In this document: positions 44,318 through 55,337 of the stretch, piece after piece
Layout: every line of letters begins with the position of its first letter
Position numbering within the stretch: the first letter of the stretch is position 1
Source: Aralia elata
Taxonomy: Eukaryota; Streptophyta; Magnoliopsida; Apiales; Araliaceae
Reading direction: 5' to 3'
NCBI GenBank assembly: GCA_034770075.1
Contig: CM068388.1
Location: 17,665,206 to 17,729,205, forward strand
DNA: 64,000 nucleotides
The notes under the pieces: model-generated
Databases searched by the model: none
What the model was told of the DNA's origin: nothing
Seen by the model: only the letters and a program-made list of their open reading frames with translations
Position numbers and translations under genes: made by a program

Positions 44318-44430
44318 CTTCACCACAAGGAGACTTCCTGGTAGTGATTTTAAGAACCTTGGTTGGCATCCTGACATGAAAATAACCCTCAATAGCTTAT
44401 CCTTGGCACCATGAACCAAATCCGCACACA
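44318..44430 (-). pseudogene. RPS20: Captured RPS20 (uS10) middle exon
   Basis: Minus-strand exon with VCADLVHGAKDKLLRV, a one-base deletion, then RMPTKVLKITTRKSPCGEG ending at donor GGTGAAG|GTATTG (44318/44317). This is the central part of 40S ribosomal protein S20 (VCADLVxGAKDKxLRVKGPV then RMPTKVLxITTRKSPCGEG). The phase fits the last exon at 42152. The preceding AG (44431-44432) fits an acceptor. The first exon was not found. Frameshifted, so non-functional as S20. Confidence 0.92.
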
Positions 44431-45104
44431 CTATCATTTATAATCAAATAATAACCATACAGTATTCTACATTTACAAGTACGTAGGAGAAAACACAGAC
44501 CGCCCTTTTCTTGGCATTCAAATACTTCTGCTTATACTCCAAATGCTATAACCTAATATTATTTTTTTTGCTAAAAGAAAGTTTACAATACATTTACAAG
44601 AAATAGAAGCTTAGAAGAATTGAAAAATATAAGCTCAATCAAGTTCAGCATATCACACTTAACTGCAAGATTTATTATCAAGTGAATCCTAAAAACAAGC
44701 AGTGTATTAAAATTGTATGACAAAATCATATTTATCATGATATATAAAAGGACATTAAATAAAATTCCCATTAAATGAATGAAACTAAAACATACAGCAA
44801 ATTGAAATTGTGTGACAACATCATACTTCCTTTGTTCTCCAATCATAATTTAAAGTTTAAACCATACATATTAATTAAACATCCTAATCATAAAGGGGAG
44901 GAAAATGTCAAACACATCATCATACATACACCATTGATCATAAAAATCAAAATTTAAACATCTTAGAGAAAGTATGAAATTAAGAGATCAAAAGTTTATA
45001 AATAATGCAAAATTCCACTAGCTTGCGTGACCAGGCACAACATAAACAAACCACAGATAGATGCCCAAATAATATAATAAAATCATAAATGTTATCTTTT
45101 GTAC

Positions 45105-45188
45105 CTTGCTGACCATGGACCCCTTGCCCATTTACCCTACAAAATTGCCTCTTTGAGCTCATCATAGGAGCTTACATCCACAATGTTA
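45105..45188 (-). pseudogene. Captured prolyl-tRNA synthetase exon
   Basis: Minus-strand exon between acceptor TTTTGCAG and donor AGCAAG|GTAC, reading NIVDVSSYDELKEAIL, stop (TAG), GKWARGPWSA. Matches the C-terminal region of the class II prolyl-tRNA synthetase (VDVxSYxELKEAIxxGKWARGPWSASD). 84 bp, one in-frame stop; intact splice sites on both sides suggest capture of genomic DNA, not cDNA. Only this exon of the gene was seen. Confidence 0.87.
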
Positions 45189-46169
45189 CTGCAAAATAAC
45201 ATCCTTAGTGTCAGGCTAGACATAAGTAAAACATTAGATTCAAGAGGCAAACGAGAAACGCAAGGTGCACAATATCGACAAGCAAGATTTTTCACACTCC
45301 AATTGCATTACAACTTACACAATTACATCACAAAGGTGCTGAATTAACCCATAAACGCTAAAAGAAAATACAAACATTTGCTAGCATTTTATGGACAACA
45401 GATAAAACGTTCACAGAGTAGTATTTAGTTGACGCATTCCCTTGCAAATAAAAGTGTTACTGTTAACAGTCATTACAAAGAAAAGACTGCTTAACACCAC
45501 CAACATGTATATCCACTTAAGTATCTGGATTTAGTTTTATACTCTTCAACATATAGTATTCTGGGGAATCAAGTGCTACTAATGAACTCTGCACATGGCT
45601 TTGATAGAAATCTTTATGTATACACCTCAACTTGTGGGGAATCAGGTGCCCTAATTAACTCTGCACATGGCTCTAATACTAACCTTATGATGCAAAAACA
45701 GAATCATTTTCAGAAGCTCAATCTGCCGCATAGCCTTCATAGTTCATTGGCAGGTGCTTGCAAAGTCAAGACTCCATGTGTGCCTATAAATAATAAAAGA
45801 GTCCAATATCAAATTGTGACAATATGTTACAAATATATATCTAGAATTTGCAGTGTATCTCCAATATGTCACTTCTTAGCATTGCATAGTATTACAGTAC
45901 ATGAAAAGCAGATAGAAATCAAGAACTAGGAGTCCCCTTAAAGGAGAAGCCTTTGTAGTTTAGTTTTAGCATAACCCAAACTACCTCTGACAAAGATAGA
46001 TGCACACAATGTATGTGTACAAAACTAAATTATGTTGATGTATAATCCTCTGGTTAGAAAAATAAGGGGAAATTATGTACAAGTGACTGATAATAAGGGG
46101 AAAATAAGGGTGGATGTTCCAGAAAGGTGAATTAAGGAAGGTCAGATTCGAGATAACCACTTTTTTCAG

Positions 46170-46458
46170 TCAGTCAACTCAATCATATGAGGTCTAGTGT
46201 AATTTAAGGTTTCATCCCGGAACCAGTTCCACCAAACACTGCATTGACCATCTATGGCTCCATAATCACCTACAGGGAACATCTGTCAATGGAAATGAGA
46301 AGAAGAGAGCCATTATAAAGAAGGTAAAATCATTAACCTGTTATAATGACATCTATCAGATTGCGTCCGTAAATGAGGCTTTGATGCCTTCCACCAGGTA
46401 ACTCCCTACCCTGGCCATAAGATGGTAAAGGATCAATGACTGGCCAATCATCAGAGTT
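46170..46458 (-). pseudogene. Captured GH28 polygalacturonase-like exons
   Basis: Two minus-strand exons. Exon A (46338-46458): NSDDWPVIDPLPSYGQGREL, PGGRHQSLIYGRNLIDVIITG, preceded by TTTCAG and followed by donor G|GTTAAT. Exon B (46170-46269): GDYGAIDGQCSVWWNWFRDE, TLNYTRPHMIEL, after acceptor CTGTAG. Joined phase gives TG-DYGAIDGQ, as in plant glycoside hydrolase 28 proteins (xxPLPSYGRGRExPGGRHxSLIYG, DNGTIDGQGxxWW). The catalytic Asp region lies further on and is absent. Frame closes soon after HMIEL. Fragment only, probably of an exopolygalacturonase-like gene. Confidence 0.9.
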
Positions 46459-47699
46459 CTGAAATAATACAATATACTCTGGTTGGTACTATATCGTTAT
46501 ATCTAATAAAATGATGAATGATCAAAATTCTCAAGGCAAAGGGAACCGCCACTGCTAGCCCATCGAGCTTCACCGAATAATACAAGTACTAGAAACACAT
46601 TCACCAGCTGCTGTTAATTTGGGGACATTAATGTTTGTTAGGGCCAAATGATCCAGTGCCAACTCACTGTTCTAGGGTGCCAACTCACTGTTCTAGGGTG
46701 CCAACTCAATGTTCTAGAGTGCCAAATCAATGTTTGTTAGTGCCAAATAATGATATAAGATCAGAGTGTAAGCAACTCTTATGTTCATTTAATTGTGAAG
46801 AAGTTGAGCGTTAACTGCCATTCCATTAGCATTTTAGAAACTAAGAATCTAGCAGTGGAAATAGAATCACATAAACTACAATATGCAAAAAATAATGGGC
46901 TAAACTTAGACATATAATATTTGTTATTTACTACCTTAGGAAACAGAAAGCAGAGACAAATCAAAAACTGGCTGACAGAGGAAAGCTGGTACGATTAGCC
47001 ACAATTTATAGTCTTGCACAGTTGTTGTCATTGAGACATTTTATCAAACAACTATAGTACTACTCAACTATTGAGACATTCTATGTAATTTGCATGGAAA
47101 ATAGTACTTCTTTTACAATACAGAGGGAGAGCGAATTAATTCAAAGATGCAAAATGCACACTGAGAATTAAGATATTTCATTGACCCTCGTCTATGTCAA
47201 GGATTTTTTTTAACTGAATCAGATGGACAATTTTAGTGTACATGGACGTTTCATTAAGAAATGCACCACGAGCTATACTAATGTATAATTAAGTTTTTAA
47301 AGAAGATAATAACTCTAACCACCAAGTGTTTTAGTCTGAAATTAAATATAAACAAACTAATGTGAGCACGGGCTCAATCCAGGTTACTCCCAACAACGTA
47401 GATGCATATTCCGTCTGACACTTTTAAAAAGTTAAACAATGACCTAAAGATCATATATCGGACCAGGCTCAACTAATCATATAGGTTCCTGGATTCTATC
47501 TATAAGCTTTAGAACATGAAGTTAAGCATCAACTGAGAAACCACAAAGAAAGTTAAACACCCAAAAAAAAATTCAATTTGCATGAAGGCACTGCAAAATT
47601 ATCTTTGGGATAAACTTCTGGTAAAATAGAGTTATAGTTTGCATATGTTAAAAGATTCAATGCATGGAAATAATGTAAGGAAGTAGATATCTTAGCAAA

Positions 47700-48052
47700 A
47701 CAGAATAATTATAAAAGAAGTGTTTAGGAAAACTTCAACAATATGTGGAACGCGAATGAGAAGGGAAGAGGTCTATAGATATCCTCAAAAATTCCATGAA
47801 AAGAATCAGCCCTGCAACGGTTTGGGAACCTTTTTGATGGACTACCTCACTGACATTGCAGAGCTAAATACTGATATCATTTACAACTTTAAAAGAAAGT
47901 TTGGGGTGAAAGGAGATTTTCTTCCAAAATCAAAACTAAGTATCATACATGACAAACTCATTACATATTTTATAACTCAGATCATCAATCAAGTAAATTT
48001 TCATAATTACATGAGTGTGTACTTTAAGCTAGCTAGTAGATTTCTTCTATAA
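47700..48052. other. Unidentified frame in CACTA J
   Basis: A + strand frame (RMRREEVYRYPQKFHEKNQP, NGLGTFLMDYLTDIAELNTD) lies in antisense to the captured exons. It is not recognised, and the tail is AT-rich and unlikely to be coding. Possibly another transduplicated fragment. Confidence 0.25.
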
Positions 48053-48486
48053 CATATGAAAAGCATATAAACTTTAAAACAATGAACAAATCCGCATTCA
48101 ATTTAATTATACATTCACAAATGCCACACAATTTAAACATTAGGATCCCTTGGCCATTTCTTTTATGTTGACCACATTGCAGAGCATAACTACTTGTACT
48201 AACCTTTTCACAGAAGTGCAAAAACAAATGAATTATAAATTACAAACTTTTCTGTATGTAATTATAAAGCAATACACATAGGGATTTGTACCCAGAACAT
48301 ACCTGCTTTTCTCTTCAGTGGGGAACCATTTGACAAGTGGATTTCAGAACTTCGCCGAATACAAAAGCATATGCAAGTTCTGTAATCATGAACCCTTTAA
48401 TTAGAACTACATATAGAAGTGCTTTAATATACAGAGTAAGAGTTGAGATTGAAAGGAACGAGCATGGTCAACACATGAAAATTAAT

Positions 48487-48718
48487 ACCTCAGCGGCCGA
48501 AACTGAATCGTGACCAAAATGCTATCTACGGATCTCGACGTATCCACCGGCTCCCCAACCAACTCATCCGTCAACGAAAAATTAACCGGCGTACGACCTC
48601 CATATCCTTTTGAATACGCGGAATCGCTCCGACTCCTATTTGGAGTCATGGATCTGGTATTATATCCATTGCCAGAGCCGTAAAACGAAGTCGCCGAGGA
48701 GGAGCAGGAGCGAGGCAT
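48487..48718 (-). pseudogene. Captured kinesin-7 N-terminal exon
   Basis: Minus-strand frame MPRSCSSSATSFYGSGNGYN, TRSMTPNRSRSDSAY, TPVNF, ELVGEPVD, SILVTIQFRPL, ending at donor CTGAG|GTATTA (48487/48486). Matches the N-terminal region of plant kinesin-7 (KIN-7D/MKRP type): Ser-rich leader then the first beta-strand of the motor (SISVTIRFRPLSERE). The ATP-binding P-loop would be in later exons, which were not found. A stop precedes the frame upstream, so translation, if any, would begin at the internal ATG at 48718. It is the right-most of the captured fragments and the 5'-most in minus orientation. Confidence 0.88.
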
Positions 48719-49337
48719 GAGCCCTCTCACTTAGAAAGATATGTTTGAGGCGGAGATGGAGAAGTTGTTTGAGATGAAAGAAAGAGATGGTCGAGAATAG
48801 ACTGATTTGTCCGCCAAAAAAATATGGGAAAGAATAATGGGCGATCTATTCCCACGGCCAAACAATAATCCTCGCGCTCAACCCTTATTAAAAAAATATT
48901 AATTTATTTGTAATTGTAACTATAAGTCTATAACTAGAATTAAAAAAAAATAAATAATTTTTATTATTGAATGAATGTTAATTTATTTATTTTTAATAAA
49001 TACAATAATTAATATTTTAAATTGTAATTCAAGTAAGTTTTTATTATTTATCCTCAATACATAGATTACATAATTATAAAAAATTTATTTTATTTCATTA
49101 TATTTATGGAGATTGCGAGTTTTAATGTATGTGTGACAACTAGTTAATCTAACTTGATCCAAAATAACATTGGGCTTATTTTAAATATTTGGACTTCTAG
49201 TTTCTAAATAATTGGACTAATAAAAGTGATAATACTCCCTCCACCCGAAAATTTATAAACGTGAATTAAATTATTCAACCCTCCCTTCTAGAGTAATTCG
49301 GACCTAATACATTTTAATAATAAAATTATATTATCTA

Positions 49338-49620
49338 TTGCTCTCGCCTTCCGGTATCGCAAGTAAGTTTTAAAATTAAAAACTTGTAACAAACTAATAG
49401 CAATAGTTTTAGGAGTTAATATATATATATATATATATATATATGTTAGTTATTAATATATATATAGACATATACATATATATATATATATATTAAAATT
49501 TGTAATATTTATAATTTATAATTAGATTTAAAAATTTATATTGAATATTTAATTATTTTTTCTCAAAATTATGTTGTCCATTGTTCTCGCCTTCCGGTAT
49601 CGCAAGTAAGTTTTGAAAGT
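49338..49620. repeat. Duplicated CTCGCCTTCCGGTATCGCAA segment in CACTA J
   Basis: CTCGCCTTCCGGTATCGCAAGTAAGTTTT occurs at ~49344 and ~49585 (first 20 bases given in the call), each preceded by a TTATATTATCTATTG/TATGTTGTCCATTG-like text and followed by an A-rich tract: a ~240-bp direct duplication near the right end. Confidence 0.8.
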
Positions 49621-49645
49621 AAAAAATTTATAACAAGCTAATGGT

Positions 49646-49728
<83 letters not shown>

Positions 49729-49731
49729 AAG

Positions 49732-49764
<33 letters not shown>

Positions 49765-49795
49765 AGTTTTAATATATATACATATATATATAAGT
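49420..49795. repeat. (AT)n and (GT)n microsatellites in CACTA J
   Basis: Long (TA)n runs at ~49420-49490, 49657-49704 and 49738-49790 with (TG)n at 49640-49656 and 49704-49728. A frame through them is an artefact. Between 49795 and 50052, ATTCGGAT / ATCCGAAT motifs repeat in both orientations and end with CCATTTACGGCCCTA, the look of a hAT-type MITE end, but the partner end was not found. Confidence 0.75.
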
Positions 49796-50149
49796 TATTC
49801 GGATATGAATTTCAGATATGGATCCGAATCCGAATATCGAATTCTGAATATCCGTCGGATATATTTACGGTCGGATGTTAAACGAATACGAATTTGCCTA
49901 TATCCGTATTTGTATCAATACCTTTAAACCGAATATGAATATTTAAACTGAATATGAATATATCCGTTTTTTTTGAATGCGAATAATATTCGTATTTTTT
50001 CGAATACGAATACGGACGAATACGAATTTTTCAATTACCATTTACGGCCCTAGTAAGGAGTAAGCAATCAACCCTTATTTATTTGTTTAAGGCTATTTTA
50101 GTCTTATTTCCTTTTTTGTTGACACAGTTGGAGAGAAACTGAAAAACTG

Positions 50150-50620
50150 AAAAACTGAGACGGACTATATCCGTCTCTAAAATGTGTTTAAAAATACTTA
50201 AAAAATAATCAATTTTTGAGACAGCTATATCCGTCTCTAATTCTGTTTCTAAAATAAGGAGGGAATTGGAGACTAATATTTGGAGGGGGAAAAAATCTGA
50301 GACGGAAATTTCGTTCTCTAATCCGTTTCAAATATAAATATTTATTTCTTTTTATTATTATTAATTTGAGATGAGCACGGTTGGTCTTAAATCTGTTTCA
50401 AAAATGTATTTAAATTTTTTTAAAAAATACTTAATTGTTGAGACGACTAAATCCGTCTCTAGAATTTGAGACGACGTTGGCAGTTTCAAAATCCGTCTCG
50501 GATTTTTACTCCTAAACCATTTCGGGACATAGTAGAATTTCGTTTTCTAAGTCCGTATCAAATTGCTAGAATTAGAGACGGAACTTAGTCCGTCTCTAAA
50601 AATCAGTTTCAGATGCCCAA
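50150..50620. repeat. Right subterminal repeats of CACTA J
   Basis: GAGACGGA, TCCGTCTC(T)AAA and variants in both orientations, about fifteen copies, inverted relative to the left end and continuing to the right TIR. Confidence 0.85.
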
Positions 50621-50633
50621 ATTTTTGGTAGTG

Positions 50634-51492
50634 AATTAAGATTTCAAACACAGATTCTTTCGATGGCTGCAAAAGACATACATGTATATTCCTATCCTAT
50701 ACACTAATCATATTAACCTTAAAACAGATTATATGAACAGATGTTATCATACCCAGATCTAAATCTATACTCCATCTTCCAATTTTGTATAGATTATCAC
50801 GATAATTGTTGATCAGACAATTAATCAATAAGCACAAGCGATGATAAATGATTCAAAAGTAATTAACTTAAATTAAATAGAAAGCATCAGTCTAAATTAT
50901 ATACTAAGTTCCGTTACAATCTTAATTGAAAGTTTAGTTCATAATGATTAAGGAAAACATCATCTAAATAATAAATAAAAACATCCTAGACAATTACAAA
51001 AATTAAAGATAAAGGAAAGGAATAGAAGAAACTATAAAGCTGTTCCCAATCTCTCTTTTTGAATCTTTAAATTTTGCAATTCTCCTCCATATTCTCCCTT
51101 GCGTTCTCTGCAAATCTCTTGTTCCGTTCTGTTTCAAGTCTTCTCTAATTGGTCTTCTTAAAAAGCTCCCCTTTAGAATCCTTTTTGGCTTAGAAACCCT
51201 TTTTTTCAATTAATTCTCACTTTTCCCGCTGGCCAAATCTGATGTTGGGCATCATTACGCCGAGTTTAGTACAAATCTGGGCGTCATTACGCCGCTCTAG
51301 GACACCCTATTTACAAAAATGTCATTTTCAGTGTTTTAATACTTTTCTTCTCCTAAAATGACATTCATGTCCTTTCTGCTCCATCCTACAATAAATAAAC
51401 ACAGAAAACAAATAAAATGACCTTAACAATACTTAAAGAAAGCAATATATAAGCTCAACAATGCCTGATTCGTAGGTTTTACCCACTCATTA
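50634..51492 (-). repeat. Element D LTR, 5' (U3) part
   Basis: Continues the D LTR after CACTA J. Minus start TAATGAGTGGGTAAAACC at 51492 (TGATGAGT in related elements). Two copies of GGCGTAATGA[CT]GCC lie at 51247-51293 on -, the GC-rich motif of this family. Net LTR length ~1.27 kb. A 68-aa minus frame at 51003-51209 is not recognised. Confidence 0.82.
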
Positions 51493-52272
51493 GCTATCGA
51501 TTACATGACTACATGGGTGGAGGTCAAACCACTTCGGACGATCACGGAGCAAGAATGTTTTAAGTTTCTCAAGGAATTTTTGGTCTTTCGCTTCGGTATC
51601 CCCATGGCGGTGGTGTCAGACAACGGTAGACAGTTTGTTGGTTCAAAGTTTGAGGAGTTCCTGAAGGATTTGGACATCCAGCATCGGAAGACTTCGGTTC
51701 CCCATCCTCAATCTAATGGTTAAGTAGAAGTCACCAACCGAACTCTACTCAATGGAATTAAAAGGAGGTTGGACGAAGCTAAGGGAAGATGGCCCGAAGA
51801 GCTGCTTAGTGTTCTATGGGCGTATCAGACCACTCCCCGGAGTACGATAGGCGATTCGCCGTTCAGACTAGCCTATGGGATCGATGCTCTTGTTCCAGTT
51901 GAGATCGGGTCTCCTTCGCTATGGGTCAGTCAGTACAAGGAGCTGTATAATGATGAAGGCTTTCGCCTCAATCTTGATTTGTTAGAGGAGGTTCGGGAGT
52001 CGGCCTTGGTAAGGCTTGCAGTTTACCAGAGGAGAATGACCAAACACTATAATAAAGGGGTAAAGCAGAGAAGATTTGAAGTTTGTGATCTAGTCCTCCA
52101 AGAGGTGGAGGCGTCGATGCCCCAAAGCCTTGGAAAGCTAATGCCCAACTAGGAAGGACCTTATGAGGTTACTGAAGTGCCGAAGCCAGGAACCTACCGG
52201 CTTCGGGCAGTGGATGGGATAGAAGTCAAAAACACTTGACATGCTAGGAGACTTATAAAGTATTATCAGTAG
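51493..52272 (+). pseudogene. Element E integrase core and C-terminus
   Basis: Resumes AIDYMTTWVEVKPLRTITEQ, then VVSDNGRQFVGSKFEEFL (second catalytic Asp), HPQSNG, stop (TAA, CAA expected), VEVTNRTLL (catalytic Glu), WPEELLSVLWAYQTTPRSTI, PFRLAYGIDALVPVEIG, and, after a stop at 52150, the C-terminal GPYEVTEVPKPGTYRL block ending ARRLIKYYQ at ~52272. Reading is otherwise well preserved, as in the N-half at 40793. Confidence 0.92.
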
Positions 52273-52362
52273 TGCATGTTAAGTATTGGGCCTTGTGTCT
52301 TCATGTTTAATTATTGAGCTTTAATGAGATGTACTCTTGCATTAAATGTCCCATTATAATGA

Positions 52363-52377
52363 AAGACTGGAGGGTAA
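52363..52377 (+). other. Polypurine tract of element E
   Basis: AAGACTGGAGGGTAA immediately before the TGTTGGGG start of the 3' LTR. Confidence 0.75.
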
Positions 52378-52866
52378 TGTTGGGGTGTATTTATTTGGGC
52401 CAGATGGATATGGTGGGCCATAGTCCACGTGGAGGAATGTTCCTGCGTAGGAGTCTATTTGGGCAGTAGGAGAATATTAAGGAATCCTAACTATATTTAA
52501 TTATCAACTCCTAAAGAAAGTGTCAGGATATGATTTGACTTTTTTCCTTTGAGGAGATTCAGTTTAATTCCATTAAGGTATCTAAGCTAATGAGGAATTC
52601 TATTTCCATATGAGAACGAGCGTGAAGTTGGTAGTGTGATCACTATAAATACAAGACTAAATCCTAATTCACATGTAATAATCTTTTTTCAGCACTAAAG
52701 CATTTAATCCTCCATTGTTAAACTTTATTCAGCCTGTACTTATTCTTACATAGGAGCTATCCCCTGACGGCTAAGGTCATCAGCTCTCTGAGTGTGGTTT
52801 CGTTTTTGTGCAAGATTGGATGCGCAGTTTGGTGATTGAGCGTGTGGACAAATCTTGAGGTTAACA
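52378..52866 (+). repeat. 3' LTR of element E
   Basis: 489 bp, TGTTGGGGTGTATTTATTTG...GAGGTTAACA with intact TG/CA ends and TATA box TATAAATACA at 52644-52653. Followed by TSD GAATG. Confidence 0.93.
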
Positions 52867-52871
52867 GAATG

Positions 52872-54914
52872 TATTCAAACAATTAAACACTCTACTGTTT
52901 GATTTTAAATGATTTCATGCACCTAATAAGTTCGGCAAGGTCCCCATACTCCTAAAAAAGATTTTGCATTGATGAATTTGCAAGTTCTAAAGTCATCATA
53001 AAACCATCTAAATCAACTTAACATCAATTAGGGATCAACTCAAATATTCTTTACATTATGTGTGATAATCAACCGAGTCAAATCACTGATTTTTTAAAAT
53101 AATATTTACCAATTTATCTACGTATGAACTTTTATATATAAGGTATAGATAACCATTTTCCCCCCTTCGGTGATCCAAGCATTAGAGCTCTTCATGACCC
53201 TCTGATTTCATATGCATTCGGACATTCACATTGAAAAAGTGAACTGAGATATAAAGCTATTAAATCATCTATATTCTACACAATTTCGTATGAATCATAA
53301 AGCCTTCATTTATTTGTTTTGATTATATTATAATTTTAGTTTTCCTCAATTATCGCTATTCTTCTTATATTGTAAATTTCTTCGGTTGTGTATAGCCTTA
53401 GCATACCTATAATGGTTTGTACAAGAGTTCAAGTTAGTAATAGTGCTAAAGGGAGCAATAGTGCTCAAAGGGTGTTCAAAATTCACTTGTACAGATAGTA
53501 TTAATTATTTTACTAGATTGATTTTTATTGAAGAAAAACTATTAGATATCATTTGATACATGGTCTTGGATATAATCCCATTAGTTAGAGGTTTTCCGAG
53601 GCAAATCAAGTATGAATCTCGTTGTTTGTGTGTGATCGATTGAATTATTTACATTGTGCATATTTTATTAGTATATATTTAGATTTATGTAAGCAAATTA
53701 AGAGTAGCCTTTATATTGAAAACAAAAAAATAAAGCTCAACAATTTGTTATCCAAACTGTATTGTAAACTATAACTGTGCTTATGTTTTCAGTCGACTTA
53801 ATTAACAAAAATCAGAAAATTTTAAAACTGACACTTGTACACACTTGCGCCTACTCAACCCACTCCCCTCTAGGTGTTATACTGAAAGTAGGACGATACT
53901 CTCTTCTCAAATTTGCAAGCTCTTGTCACTATTTAATTTCCACCCAAAGATGAAGGGACGATGCGCACCGCGAGGATTGCGGTGTATGTCTTTCCTTTTG
54001 TTCCACAACTAAATTAACTAGTCATATGAATGCTTATATACTCATATACATTTTGTCATTTCTCTTACGTGGGACAATGTTTATCAAATAATATTGTTTC
54101 CTTTAAACCTTATTGAATTCCCAACTTTAGAACTCTAAATCTCCTATTAAATGATTCTATCATGAATCAAGTTTAATACCACTATGTACTCCCACATGAA
54201 TACTATAATTAACACCTCATTAATGTTATTTTATTTAATGATCTTTAACTAGCATTAAATTAGTCTTAAAGTTCACCAAAATAATACTTTAAAGAAGCAA
54301 ATTTCCGACAATAGTGTCCAAAAACCTTAGTGCATTAGTAATACGGCTTGAAAATTGGAGCAAAATCGAACCTGCATGATTCTATGGTGTGACAACATCA
54401 ATGCAACAAACCTTTGCTCGACCGTTGATGAAGTACAAGTCACTTGCTGACTGAAGTAAAAAATTTAATACTAAGTGTACAATCTCTATTGAACGACTTC
54501 CATAAGTAAAAATAAATCCCACAAAGCTAAGACTTGTGTATCTTTTTATATCATTTTAAACAAATTAGAAACAAAGATATGGAGAATATGATTAATTAAA
54601 ACTAAAAAAAAGAGTACAACAATAATTGAGAATGGAAATTAATGATAAGAATGTTGTCCAGACATCCGAATACATTAAGCAAATCTATGCAAATAATTTC
54701 TCTTCTTTTTCTTAATTATAACTAAAACTATGCAATCGGCTAGGTCTACAAAGTTGGGACAATAAATTTATTTAAGTTCAAACTAACTTTTATAACTTTG
54801 TTCACCCTTTCCTTTTATGTAATGATTTTTTTATATTTAATTTGGGTGCGCATAAACTATGTAAAACTTAAAGTAACAATTATCTACATATCAAAAACCT
54901 CTTAGGCAAGCATG
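52872..54914. other. Two kilobases without a recognisable gene
   Basis: AT-rich, unique-looking DNA continuing that at 34800-35361. A short ATG frame at ~53951 (MKGRCAPRGLRCMSFLLF) precedes stops and is not supported. No LTR, TIR or tandem repeat found. Confidence 0.5.
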
Positions 54915-55337
54915 TGTTAGTAATTGATCGGGTTAGACCCGTGGTATGGATATTAGATAACTCAATTGAGATTGAAAGAGTTTCATGTCACTTGAAAGTA
55001 TTTCAGATAATACTTCCTATGACCAGGATTCTATATGAGATATGTCTCCTGATTTAGTCAGTTGTAGACTAATTATCCCATATTAATTGGGATTTATCGT
55101 TAAATATCGGATACTTGTAGATTGTAGGGCTAAGGAAAAATAACGTATATTTTTTTCATACAGTTTTCTCTCTCGATTAATATTCTCTCTAATATTTCCA
55201 AGCTTTCATCAATAGCTTGGGTGTACTTGGTGTGAACAATACTTGAGTTCGTTCGGATTGTTACTAGTAACAACTCCGTATTGACTTGAAGCCTTTATAC
55301 GTTGGATTGTAATAACTGGATTCGTGGGATTGCTTGT
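54915..55337 (+). repeat. Probable Copia-type LTR, cut by element K
   Basis: Starts TGTTAGTAATTGATCGGG and has a Copia-like layout, with pyrimidine-rich TTTTCTCTCTCGATTAATATTCTCTC text near the presumed transcription start and GTGTGAACAATACTTGAG further on. It is broken at 55337 by K; its continuation lies beyond the window, so neither the other end nor a primer site could be checked. Confidence 0.45.

Larger units (their letters stand above)
41389..50633. mobile_element. CACTA transposon J carrying host gene fragments
   Basis: 9,245 bp. TIRs CACTACCAAAAATCTGGGCAT (left, first 20: CACTACCAAAAATCTGGGCA) and ATGCCCAAATTTTTGGTAGTG (right); 3-bp TSDs AAT on both sides (41386-41388, 50634-50636). 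Subterminal GAGACGGA / TCCGTCTCAAA repeats in both orientations fill 41395-41720 and 50150-50620. No CACTA transposase frame was recognised. Four host-gene fragments with exon-intron borders lie inside, all on -: RPS20 (41987-44430), prolyl-tRNA synthetase (45105-45188), GH28 polygalacturonase-like (46170-46458), kinesin-7 (48487-48718). A non-autonomous, gene-capturing CACTA; mobilisation would need transposase from elsewhere. Confidence 0.92.
40794..51492 (-). mobile_element. Element D: truncated Athila-like element, minus strand
   Basis: Minus strand: an LTR starting TAATGAGTGGGTAAAACC (51492) and ending GGCAACA (40975), then the primer site TGGCGCCTTTGCTGGGGA (40968-40951), ~110 bp of leader and a short gag-like frame MTSFNYQWPYERMTQP, stopping abruptly at 40794 against the integrase of E. 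The gag scrap matches NYQWPITRMTQP in the gag of K. There is no 3' LTR and no further internal DNA, yet the E reading frame is continuous across both junctions (FVVV-A / AIDYMTTW). The LTR is split by CACTA J. Confidence 0.82.
35362..52866 (+). mobile_element. Tat-lineage gypsy element E with nested D and J
   Basis: Bounded by LTRs 35362-35847 and 52378-52866 and flanks GAATA (35357-35361) and GAATG (52867-52871), a 5-bp TSD with one change. Has a Tat-type primer site TGGCGCTAGAAGGAGGG, gag, PR, RT (YVDD), RNase H, a second RNase H-like domain before integrase, INT and a polypurine tract. The extra RNase H domain is a known marker of the Tat lineage. Integrase is interrupted at 40793/51493 by element D, which carries CACTA J. 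Native length would be ~6.8 kb. Many stops. Confidence 0.92.

Noticed and set aside
49645..49881. 78-aa + frame starting MCVCIYIYIY
   Set aside because: Translation of (AT)n/(GT)n microsatellites.
53940..54000. Short Cys-containing ATG frame (MKGRCAPRGLRC...) as a peptide gene
   Set aside because: Very short, no signal peptide, quickly terminated, no promoter evidence.
54915..55337. Treating this as the 3' end of a host gene
   Set aside because: TGTTAG start and pyrimidine-rich leader fit a Copia LTR better, and no exon-like frame was found; kept as a low-confidence LTR.
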